DNA of 64,000 bases from Pyrus communis (lineage: Eukaryota > Streptophyta > Magnoliopsida > Rosales > Rosaceae). The notes beneath the pieces were generated by a model that did not search any database, was not told the origin of the DNA, and saw nothing but the letters and a program-made list of their open reading frames with translations. Shown piece after piece: positions 36,514 through 45,774 of this stretch; within the stretch, counting starts at the first letter, position 1; each line of letters starts with the position of its first letter. The position numbers and the translations under genes were made by a program. The stretch covers positions 11,803,501 through 11,867,500 of the forward strand of contig NC_084808.1 of NCBI RefSeq assembly GCF_963583255.1. The letters run 5' to 3'.

Positions 36514-36660
36514 TGTACGTGAACCAAATAGTTTTTACATATATCGGCCAGCATGTTGCAGCCTTAATTAAAACTTATACGATTCCTTTTTGATAACCTT
36601 CCTTTTCCTTTTCTGGGAGGAACTGGAATTGAGTTGTGTGTCATGTATATATATCCAACA

Positions 36661-36849
36661 GGATCCTCTCCGGATTATTTTGGTGAGGATTCGTGAATCG
36701 TGTCCATTAATCGTACATCATGCAGTCAGTTTTTGTCAAGTAATTTTTGTGTTTAATTTTAAATAAAAATATTTAAAATAATTTCTGACCGCATGATATA
36801 CAATGAATAGATAAGATTGATGGACACAAAGAGAATCCGACGAGGATCC
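36661..36849. mobile_element. MITE, ~190 bp, long inverted repeat
   Basis: The left arm GGATCCTC-CCGGATT, then GTGTCCATTAATC and ATCATGCAGTCAG, is mirrored by the reverse complement of the right arm GGATCCTCGTCGGATT, GTGTCCATCAATC and ATCATGCGGTCAG. The two arms of ~80 bp would fold into a long hairpin. No clear target duplication is seen. Confidence 0.75.
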
Positions 36850-36864
36850 GAATTCTATATATAT

Positions 36865-37150
36865 ATCCAGACGACAAAAAAGGTGAAACACTCATAATCT
36901 CAAAAATACCAATCCTTAATTAAGATTTTAAAGTAAAATAGTTCAATTTAAGAAAATCAACTAACTGAATAAAACTACCCATATAGTGGACAATTTTTTT
37001 CTTACAAATTTTAATCTCTATATATATAAAGCGAGAAGGCAAAAATGATGAAACATTTATAATTCCAAAAGTATCCCTCGTTAATTAAAATTTAAAAATA
37101 AATTAATTTAATTTAAAAATCTACTAACAGAATAAACTACCCATATAGTG
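36865..37150. repeat. Diverged tandem duplication (~140 bp)
   Basis: Blocks ggcaaaaa-gatgaaacat and taaactacccatatagtggaca occur in both halves (about 36865-37000 and 37020-37150). The second half opens with TCTATATATATAAAGCGAGAAGG, which resembles the 5' end of plant Helitrons. No matching CTRR hairpin end was found, so that reading is tentative. Confidence 0.55.
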
Positions 37151-37323
37151 GACAGATTATTTTCTTTTAATCTTTAAAATAATATGTAAAACAAATATAA
37201 ACGGAATAAACTTACAAGTAAAATAACATCTAAAAGGGCAAATTGCCTCATGCTTTAATTTAAAAAAAAAATTAAATTAAAAGAAAAATAAATAAATAAA
37301 ATTACAAATAAAAAAATAACATT

Positions 37324-37356
37324 TATATATATTTATATATATATATATATATATAT
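37324..37356. repeat. (AT)n microsatellite
   Basis: Alternating AT run with minor interruptions, about 460 bp upstream of the six-cysteine peptide gene copy B. Confidence 0.75.
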
Positions 37357-37714
37357 GTATATCTATGTATATGTAAGAGCAAATTGGCACACACGTAAGT
37401 GTGTGGCAAGAGGTTAGTGTTACATATAAGCTTGGAGGTGCAGAAGTAACTTATACCAGCTGAATGCACATTGAGTATTTAGACAGCAAATTACTGTAGA
37501 AATGAAAATTAATTAATACAGTTTGAATCTGACTGTGCAAATTAACTTAGTTTCCATTTTGATTTGATGTATTTCTTTACCAAATCCTTGTTTTAATTCG
37601 TTAGTAAAACAGTAACCATATCTAGATATGGCAGTTGCACAAAATAACTCCCAAAACTTGTTTATACACGGGATCTTGCGGGTGGCGGATGATTTGAACA
37701 AACTTGTCAATTTC

Positions 37715-37725
37715 CACTATATATA
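37715..37725 (+). promoter_or_regulatory. Probable TATA box of six-cysteine peptide gene copy B
   Basis: CTATATATAATC lies about 100 bp upstream of the ATG. The stretch from here to the ATG is recognisably related to the region before copy A (agatatgga, aattcctt-c-ctagc), so the promoter was duplicated with the gene. Confidence 0.55.
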
Positions 37726-37820
37726 ATCATAGATATGGAGGGCTCTAATCACTCAGAAATTACCTAACATAGTACTACAACCATCATATAATTCCTTTCC
37801 TCTAGCTATTAAATACCGAC

Positions 37821-38226
37821 ATGGAGAGATCACTGAAGTTAACCTTCCTAGTTGTGCTCTTGGTTGCTGCCTCGTGTAAAATACTTTTCTCAAATAATTT
37901 TATATGATAGCAACAATATACACAAATACATATATATAGATATGTTTGTATGTAAGCACTTTTTTTTCGTTTAAACTATGTATGTGTATAAAAAAGATAT
38001 GTAGTTGAGCAAAATTTGGTTGCCTGCAGGGACGCAATATGGAGCTGAAGCATGGGGGAAAATAATTAGGGTTCCCTGTAAATCATCGGACGACTGTCCT
38101 GACCCGAAAAAATGCCAATGCAAACACACTATATGCATCTGTAAGCGGGAAGCAGTATTGGATTTTTTTTGCTCAAGCCTTCTCTACAGACTCGCAGGCA
38201 AAGAACAACAATCCTTCCATATATAA
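37821..38226 (+). CDS. Small secreted six-cysteine peptide (NCR/defensin-like pattern), copy B
   Basis: Exon 1 is 37821-37875 and exon 2 is 38030-38226 (GT-AG intron of 154 bp). They join in frame to 83 residues. Residues 1-25 are a signal peptide (MERSLK, then a Leu/Val-rich core, ending near GAEA), so the peptide should be secreted. The mature part has six cysteines, C-x5-C-x5-C-x-C-x4-C-x-C, with PC and DCP at the start. That resembles late-nodulin/NCR-type and some defensin-like plant peptides. A last cysteine in the Phe-rich C-terminal extension (DFFCSS) is outside the pattern. The same two-exon layout, with the intron in the signal region, is typical of such peptides. No function can be read from the sequence; antimicrobial or signalling roles are known in related families. 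Confidence 0.75.
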
Positions 38227-39270
38227 TGTTACACAAAGAAGTTTAGATCTGAGAGGGCTGTTAAGAAATAATAAAGAGCATCACCGTATTGAGATAATTT
38301 CGTATGTTCGATTTGCCTCTCTTATAATAAATATGTCAACAGAAGTGCAGTAGTGCATGTACGGCATATATATGCCAAAAGCGTCAAAAATTCCTAATCA
38401 ATTTCAGAACACAACAAAAATATCACAAAACACAAAAAATGAACTGCTACTCATGTTAAGTTCAGCCTCTGCCCTGCATATATGGTCGAGCGTTCATGGA
38501 TTTGGTCCTTGAGAATCTAGCATGAGAGGAAAGAGAGCAAAGAAGAACTGAGGATGACTTCCCGGCCGGAAGATATTGTACCAAGAGTGGTTAATTAATA
38601 CCGGCGAGTCATCCTCGGCTCATATCTACTCTCCATCTCTTCATGCAAGACTCTTGGACGACCTGTGGTTATTGTGGTTACTGTCCACAGGTGCATCGAG
38701 GGCTGTTGAATCTCTTTGTGGTAGTGATTGGAGTTAAATCACCATTCTAGTTCATGGTTGCAGTCATGCACCCTTCTTATCCTATTTATAGGAGCAGAAA
38801 TTACTCAAAACTCACGATAAATCAGTGAGTGGTTGAAAGGTTCTTTCCCACCATGATTGTATCAACTTTGGGGGAAGGACTTACATGCACGTTTTGGGAT
38901 TAAGATTCTCTCCTCTCCCTCTTCTGTCCTCTCTCACTTTCCTCTTTGTCTTTCTCTCTTTATAAAGAAATCAACATAAAATGTTGATGTGATTTAATTG
39001 TCGCCATTCAAATAGAGAAAACTAGAAGGGAGGAGAATTTAGAGAGGCGAGAATCCTTCTCCACCTTTGGGGATGCCATCAAAGTGAACCAAATATAATT
39101 GCATAATTAAGTCCTCCTTTTGTGAACCAATGCATTAAGACTTTAATAAATACCATAGTATATGCCTACATACTTTGTGTGTGATATTTTCTTTTGTTTT
39201 TAAAATAGGAAGGAGAGAGGGAGAGAGGGAGAGAGAGAACATGAGAGTGAGAGCGGGAAAAGAGGTTTTA
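38227..39270. other. Intergenic, with a dispersed repeat at about 38495-38690
   Basis: The stretch from ggtccttgagaatct to cttcatgcaagactc is related to 42515-42715 (shared: ggtccttga, agagagcaaag, aagtcatcct-ggctcatatctactc, cttcatgca-gactc). Nothing coding is recognised. The remainder is AT-rich with a GA-rich patch at 39210-39260. Confidence 0.55.
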
Positions 39271-39289
39271 TTTTTGTTTTTGTTTTTTA

Positions 39290-39440
39290 TTTTTTGATAT
39301 TAGATATATGCTAAAATCATTTGTAAGTGAGGTTTCAATAAAAAATTGTAAAATTTGGTTTTGTGAAATTATATTATCACCATCATTTTTTTTTCTATGA
39401 TAAAAGACTAAATAGTCTTTTCATCATCTTTTGGTTGATA
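39290..39440. mobile_element. Partial MITE copy, same family as 43312-43501
   Basis: Contains ggtttcaataaaa, tattatcaccatcattttttttt and gactaaatagtcttttca, which match the reverse complement of the copy at 43.3-43.5 kb. Its inverted ends are not intact. Confidence 0.5.
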
Positions 39441-40292
39441 AAAATGATTCTATTACTTTGGTAGTTTAGATTTGAGAATAACTTTTATATAAAATGAGTT
39501 TATTAGTATGTAGTGTCCTATTCTAATAATAGATTGCCAGGGAAAGTTTTTCTCTGTATAACAGTTCATTATTGAACCAAAGTGCCACGCTAGCGGTAAA
39601 CCCATTTGCTCTGGGACTATGCGTTATATTATATTGAAAAAGGAAGGAGATTGAATCAGGCATATGGGCTGATGTATGAATAAAATCTTTTCCATAATTG
39701 TAAAGTTTACATGCATTATCCCCATTATTATCAGACTTCTCTTTATTCCATGTAGTGGAATGGGGCAAAAGATCTTCGGCTGGCCCCCCTGACTTTATTC
39801 TCCCAACTAATCAGCCATATGGCCAAGGCCTTTTGGGAGGCACACCAAATCTTCATCACACTGCAATGTTTTTTCTTCTCAAAAGTTTGTTATAATAACG
39901 TAGACACTGAAATTTTAGTGATGTGAAAAGGTATGTACGTTCTTGATAAGTTAAAATATAGTTTATGAGATGATATGTAGGACATAAATATTCATCTTCA
40001 AACACACGAGGTGTTTTCAAATGTTTGTATTCAAGCTGTACGTCACATGTCATAATACAAATGGAGAAAATGATATAATTTTTTGTGCCGCTTCACTTAT
40101 TTTATGACAAATGAAGTACCCACTTAAATATTAGGTACATAGAAAATTTTCCCCTCAAATACGAAGGTCTATGCGGTCTTTGGAAGCCCACGACCGTCCG
40201 TTCACTTCAATTGTATTAAATAGAGAGAATATCAGAAACAAAGAGTGGAAAGTAAGGAAAATAAATTGGATCAACTGGTCCTCTTAGTTGTT
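39441..40292. other. Intergenic
   Basis: No gene or clear repeat is recognised in this AT-rich stretch. Confidence 0.45.
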
Positions 40293-41090
40293 CTAATTCT
40301 TAATTTTTACATATTTAACTACGATTTTTAAGGGAAATCTCACACTATACTTTATACTATATTTAACTGAGCATGCGGTCAACTCCACGGTGTCTTTCCA
40401 ATAAATCATGCAATTATTGGGATACGCATCAATCTTCACATACGTCAGACCCAAGTCATTTATAAGTTTTTTTGCCTTATAACAAGATTCAGGCAAACAA
40501 TCTCCATCAGGCAACATTTTTTTAATTAACTCAAGTAACGTGGTGAAGATCCCGTCCGGCATTCTTGCTAAACACTTGATCTGATACAATCTTACAACCG
40601 CCTCCAATTTTTTAAATTCATTACAACCTGGCCACAAATCTTGATCTGCCTCTTCAAGCAACTTAAAAAAAGTCTCGACTTCTTTCAGACGCCTTTCCCT
40701 AGGTAGGGGTTCAGTAGACGGCCCAACACCTTCTTCCGTTAATAGTTGGACAAATACATCATTAAGAACATCATGAATACCAGTCAACCGATCTCCTGTT
40801 TCAGTAAACGGCCCAACACCTTCTTCTCCAATCCCCATATTTTGCTCTCCAATGAAAGGTTCCCCATGATGTCACCACAAAGCATTTTTGTAATCTTTAT
40901 CCATATCATACAACACAAGATGTTCGACAATAGTTTTTCTAACAAAAGTATATCGATTACAACATCTTTTGCAAGGACATCTAAACTTATCCGGGCCAGA
41001 ACCATTCGCAACTGCTTGATCCAAAAACAAATTAATTCCATCTGTATATGCTTCCAAATTTCGCGATACTGTTAACTAACTCTTTTCCAT
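40293..41090 (-). pseudogene. N-terminal fragment of CACTA TNP2-type transposase
   Basis: ATG at 41090 gives MEKS followed at once by a stop where family members usually carry Trp (TGG to TAG). The Transpos_assoc domain comes next: YTDGINLFLD, then CPCKRCC with the Cys ligands kept, and H-L-V. After one more stop the frame continues from 40838 into W-P-G-C-x-E-F-K-K-L, IKCL, LLELIKKMLP, LPESCYKAKK and CMIYWKD, which is the entry of the TNP2 core. The DDE catalytic centre is not present. The protein family binds transposon ends and cuts DNA; this copy cannot. Confidence 0.8.
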
Positions 41091-41974
41091 GTTTTACCAC
41101 TGTACGAGAGCAAATATTACTTTCAAACTAAGATGCCTACAATCTTTCAATCCCTATCATGTAGGCATAACTATTAGAAATTTCAATCCCTATCTTTCAA
41201 CCTCGAACTATCATAATTGCAATTTAATTTCCAACACCTATCACAGTAAAAAAAATTCAAAAAAAACAATAAAAGGTTAAAAAAAATATGTTTATCTACA
41301 CTCTTGATTATTAAATTTAAGTTTTGTATATCCTTGTAGCAATTAAAGTGAAATATTTAATTAATAAACATAATATATATACCTATATTACTAAATACTA
41401 CCAATTTATGGTATATTAAACATTATCAATTTAACATAAATATTTACAAATAATATTTATCTCAATTTCTTCATAACAATTTAAGTAAATAAAATAAACC
41501 AATGGAACACAAATAATCCTAATTTATCATACTAATTAAATTAAAATCTCTAAATAAATAATCTTGTGTGTTAATCAAACAATTTAAACATCAAAAAGTT
41601 CAGCAATAAAACCTGAACTATTGAAGAATTCTGTCGTCGATCTACTCTTTACGTGGTCAGCCAACCAAATAAAATCCTTGCAAAATCAAATCAGAAAAAG
41701 ATCAAATGCTTGATGAAGAAAGAAATAGAAGATACAAAGTATAGAAGTAAAAGAAACTTACTGTGAGATGAAAAGAACAAATAGATTAAAGATGAAGAGA
41801 GGAAAATGATTGAAGATTGAAAGAAGCTTGAGATTGAAGAAGCCTGAGATTGAAGATGAAGAAGGGTGAGAAATCTGAGCTTGAAGATGAAGAAGGCAAG
41901 AGAAATCTGAGCTTGAAGATGAAGATGAGTGAACAACAAACAGAAAAACTTTTGGCGTAAAAATAATAAAATAT
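41091..41974 (-). other. Upstream region of the CACTA transposase
   Basis: AT-rich non-coding sequence with a GA-rich stretch (41690-41940, CT-rich on minus) that would be the 5' untranslated leader. The small frames here are low-complexity and not genes. Confidence 0.5.
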
Positions 41975-42509
41975 TCAATTTGTGTCGGTTATAACCGCCA
42001 GAATACTAAAATAATAACCGCCAGAATACTAAAATAATAAAATAGTCAATTTATGTCAGTTATAACCACCACTAATAACTTAAAAACCACCAGAATGTAT
42101 AAAAAAATATTTAGAAAAAAAAACAAACAAATACTGGCGGTTAAAAACAATTTGTGGCGGTTTAAACTGGCAGATATAACCGATAGTAATTAAGTTTTAA
42201 CCGACACTAATTAAAAAATGTGTCGGATTACTTTTATCCGACATAATAGCTTATTAACCGTCACCATCAACCGACACTTAAGGCTAATTTTGTAGTAGTG
42301 TAAGTTGAACGCTCTAAACAATCACAATACCCTAACAAGGGTAATCGCAAAATAAAATATATATGAGACAAATTAACTCCACTTTCAGTAGACAGAAAAC
42401 AATAGGATTAGCATTGGCATTGAATTCACAAATTGTGTACTATAACTAATGAACTTCCACCCCTTCACAAAACTTATGTTCAAATTACGATCCCTTACAT
42501 GGTTGTACG

Positions 42510-42645
42510 TAAATTGGTCCTTGAATCTCACATGGTACAAAAGAGAGCAAAGTGACCCAAGGGTGACTTATCAAAATATACCAAGTGGAATCGAAGGGCA
42601 TTCACCTACTAGAGATTTTGGCAAGTCATCCTTGGCTCATATCTA

Positions 42646-42693
<48 letters not shown>

Positions 42694-42730
42694 ATGCACG
42701 ACTCCTAGACAAACAGTAGAACTAATCGGT
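42510..42730. repeat. Dispersed repeat copy containing a (TC)n microsatellite
   Basis: Related to 38495-38690. In this copy the ctctccatctcttcatgca region has expanded to a CT run of more than 40 bp (42648-42691). Function unknown. Confidence 0.6.
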
Positions 42731-43311
42731 ATACCGTTCCAGTTCACTTGTTCATATGCTGCCTTGCCAATCTTTTTTTTTTCTTTTTTATTAAAAAATC
42801 TCGACAGTATGAAGGGAATTTGATAAGAAAAAAGAAGTTACACCTAGTCAGAGAGGAGACATAAACACCACCCTTCAAAAAACAAAAGAAACAAAAAAAA
42901 AACACGAAAAAGAAGGGAGACACGAACCCTACAATTCTAGAAACAAAAACAAGAATGATACAAAGAGGGAGAGGGAGAGGGAGGGGGAGGGGGGAACATG
43001 AAGCCTAACCCCTCTAAAGCCAAACCTAAAGGTCTAAACTTGCATAATAGGTCGAACAACACCACAAAGTTAGGACTAAAACAAGAAAGTGAGACAAACT
43101 TGTATACCGAAATGCAAAATAAATTGAAAAATGGTAGCCAGGCAAGCTAAACATAATCCGAAAACAAAGAAGCACGAGCCACCGACCAGGAACAGTCTCG
43201 ATTTTATGACTGCGAGCCATAACCAGAGATGGGACTGGCGATGATAAAACATTCTCCCATTTAGAATGACTTCCACTTTACACTAACTAATTTATTTTAA
43301 TATATGACCAC
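42731..43311. other. Intergenic
   Basis: T- and A-rich low-complexity (42770-42910) and a GAGGG run (42967-42995). Nothing coding is recognised. Confidence 0.5.
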
Positions 43312-43501
43312 AAAAATTTTGTGTGGCCTCCTAATTTTTAATAAAAATGGTGAAAAGGCTATTTAGCCTTCTATCATCCCAAAAAAAAATGATGGGTAAT
43401 AATATCATTTCATAGATCCTACTATATTTTATTGAAACATCACCTATATGTGATGGTAAGATATATTTAATTAAAAATTAGAAGGAGGCCACATTTTTAC
43501 C
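43312..43501. mobile_element. MITE, ~190 bp, gtggcctcct ends
   Basis: Left arm TGTGGCCTCCTAATTTTTAAT pairs with the reverse complement of the right arm ATTAAAAATTAGAAGGAGGCCACA. The interior includes aaaggctatttagcctt, itself a palindrome-like stem. A degraded relative lies at 39290-39440. Confidence 0.7.
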
Positions 43502-43559
43502 CTTTATTGAAAATTTTCAATCAAATCATGATCCCATCTCGATCAATTTCGCATTGATC

Positions 43560-44110
43560 AGGGCAAGAGCTCTAGTCCCCAGATGACTTTCTTCAACCGC
43601 CCATGTTCCAACAGCTCCAAATAATAAAAGTTAAGGTTATTCCTCTTCATCAGCCAATACCCGACCTCAGTCTCATCTCGTCTCCTTTCTTTCATTCAGC
43701 GACTGGGTGTGACCCACAATTTAAAACGAGCCTTGCAACAAGACATGGACATTCTCCATGTTGCGGTTCCCTCCGGTCCATTCCCAAGTTGGGTTAGGGG
43801 AACATCCAAGCGATTGACCAAGAGCCCATCCTTGATGCAAGCAGAGTTTTGCATTCCTTAGCTTGGTGCAAAGAGCGATCCTCGAGAATAAACTATAAGG
43901 CGGAGGAAAGCGAAAGTTAAATCCTATTTTACTCACCCGAAAGCTTCTGCTTCTTCATTTACTTCTTTCTGCTGGAAAATCGCTCTTCTTTTTCCCTGTA
44001 GTGAAGGATTACCTCCTCCCCTTGTATAGGTTGGGAGGTGGATTACCTTCGGAAGCTAAGCCGAAGATCTCGGTGATCTTGTGAGTGGCTCAATGGCAAA
44101 AAGTCTGAAC
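43560..44110. other. Higher-complexity stretch, possibly organelle-derived
   Basis: This stretch is markedly less AT-rich than its neighbours and lacks the local repeats. Its texture (gggttaggggaacatccaag, gctaagccgaagatctcgg) reminds me of plant mitochondrial intergenic DNA, and it lies next to the plastid fragment at 44.34 kb. I found no gene in it. This is a guess to be tested. Confidence 0.25.
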
Positions 44111-44230
44111 TACAACACTGGCAAATAAGGCAGTTTTTCTTTTCCAGCAACTATACCCATTGTTATACAGATCTTTTTTCTTTTCTATGGCAATTTCTAG
44201 ATTACTATATGATGATTTTTTTAACTTTCC

Positions 44231-44279
<49 letters not shown>

Positions 44280-44344
44280 TGCTAAATAGCAGACGAAATA
44301 AATATATTAAGCAATGGAGCCATCATGGTATTTTTGAACTACTC

Positions 44345-44512
44345 CAAAAACAAAAAGAAGGGTGGTTATTGGGTGGTACAAAAGCTCAACCTTTGGTCTT
44401 GTATTCAGGAATTGGCTTTGGATGCCCCCACTCGATAAAATGTGGAGGAAAGTAGAACAAATGGCCGATACTACGGGAAGGATTCCTCTTTGGATAATAG
44501 ATATTGTAGCCG
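44345..44512 (+). pseudogene. psbJ: Plastid-derived insertion with the start of psbJ
   Basis: ATG at 44462 opens MADTTGRIPLWII, identical to the N-terminus of the plastid photosystem II protein PsbJ (about 40 residues when whole). The next codons read D-I-V-A where PsbJ usually has G-T-V-A; this fits two point changes, and then similarity ends. Upstream sequence (from about 44345, including cccccactcgataaaatg) has the look of the psbL-psbJ interval, which I cannot confirm. It is a nuclear copy of plastid DNA, not a working gene. Confidence 0.65.
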
Positions 44513-44798
44513 TAGCAGATCAATTCCAACGAACCTTTCAAACTAGTACTTTTTGTAATCAACTCTATAGCTTAAAAAACAAAAACAAAAACCTCCCATT
44601 CTCACTCCCACCCACATTCTCTCTCTCCTCTCTCTTTTCCATTTAAAAAAAATTAAAAATAAAAAGTGTTCATACACACAAAGTGTGTAAGCATATGCTA
44701 GTAAAATAATCTTCTCCAAGCTTTTTCTACACCAAAAACATCATAATAACTTTATTTAATGAAAAAGACATAAAATTTTAATAAAAATGCCTTCTCCA

Positions 44799-45025
44799 AA
44801 CTCTATCTTAACCAGCAAGTAGCCATCTACCATAGTGGTGAAGAAAAGTGTTGCCATTGCACTATGGCATGGGTTCGAACCCCGTCAGCTCCCTAATCTA
44901 ACATCTAATCTAAAAAATTATCATTTGACCAAAAAAAAAGAAAAACCAAAACAAAAAAAAAACAAAAACAAAAAACAAAAACAAAAAAACACAAAACGAA
45001 ACAAAACAGAACTTTATCTTAACCA
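44799..45025 (+). mobile_element. tRNA-derived SINE with 16-bp TSD
   Basis: An A-box-like TACCATAGTGGTGAAG and a perfect B box GGGTTCGAACCCC are followed by a short body and an A-rich tail (44930-45009). AACTCTATCTTAACCA (44799-44814) and AACTTTATCTTAACCA (45010-45025) flank it with one mismatch. It is a different family from the SINEs at 28.1 and 54.0 kb. Transcription by RNA polymerase III is expected from the boxes. Confidence 0.8.
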
Positions 45026-45774
45026 AAAGCATTCTAATAATTTTAACCTTCTTAGTTCTAGCTTTTGGTTAGGGTGCTTTTTTCAGTTTGGGGCGATGCC
45101 CTCCTTCATGGCGGTTGTAGCAGTGGTGGCTGCCGTTTTACTGATGGAGATTAGGGTTTTGCTGTTGTTTTCTTTGCGCGACAAATACACATTTGATCAC
45201 CTAAACCTTATTTATTTTAATTTATTTATATTTTAAATTGTAAAATAAAATTATTTGAACGACAGAACAAATGCGCAAGGACATTCTGCGCAACGTTGAC
45301 AACTAAGTGTCACACAAAGACATTTTGCGCAACGAAGCATTCCGTTGAGCAAAACTGTTAAGAGCAACGAAGGTGTAACTTCGTCGCGCAATGTTGGGAA
45401 AAAAAAGGGGTAAAAGCCTTGGTTTGGCACTAGAAAATTGCGCAACAGACCAACTACATCGCCAAACAGCTTTTGCGCAATGTTTTGGTTCATCGTTGCA
45501 CAAAGACTATTTGAATGGTATATATATTTATTAAGTAGTGAGGATAGCAATAGTTATTATTGTAGTTCGGATGAGGATTTAATTTAAACTTGCAAAATTG
45601 AATAGTATATATATTTATTAAGTAGCTTTAAATTTATTTATTTTGTACGTATAACACTTAAGAAATTGAACGGTATATGTATTTATTAAGTAGCTTTAAA
45701 TTTATTATTGTAGTTCGGATCGGGTTTATGCTGGAAAAATATATTCTTGTAGGTCAAATCAGGTTTTTGTTAGA

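Larger units (their letters stand above)
40293..42300 (-). mobile_element. CACTA (En/Spm) transposon, 5' part only
   Basis: On minus, the element starts exactly at 42300 with CACTACTACAAAATTAGCC, the classical CACTA terminus. Subterminal repeats built on tgtcggtt / accgcca fill 41975-42290. The N-terminal part of the TNP2-type transposase follows at 41090-40293, and homology stops there, so the catalytic part and the 3' end are missing. No second terminus is seen to the left, so a 3-bp duplication cannot be checked. Confidence 0.8.

Noticed and set aside
37017..37100. Confident Helitron call
   Set aside because: Only a 5'-end-like string is seen. No CTRR end with hairpin was found, and the string is also explained by the local tandem duplication.
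44818..44900. Functional tRNA gene
   Set aside because: The A and B boxes are present, but the cloverleaf cannot be completed. The A-rich tail and 16-bp flanking duplication show a SINE.
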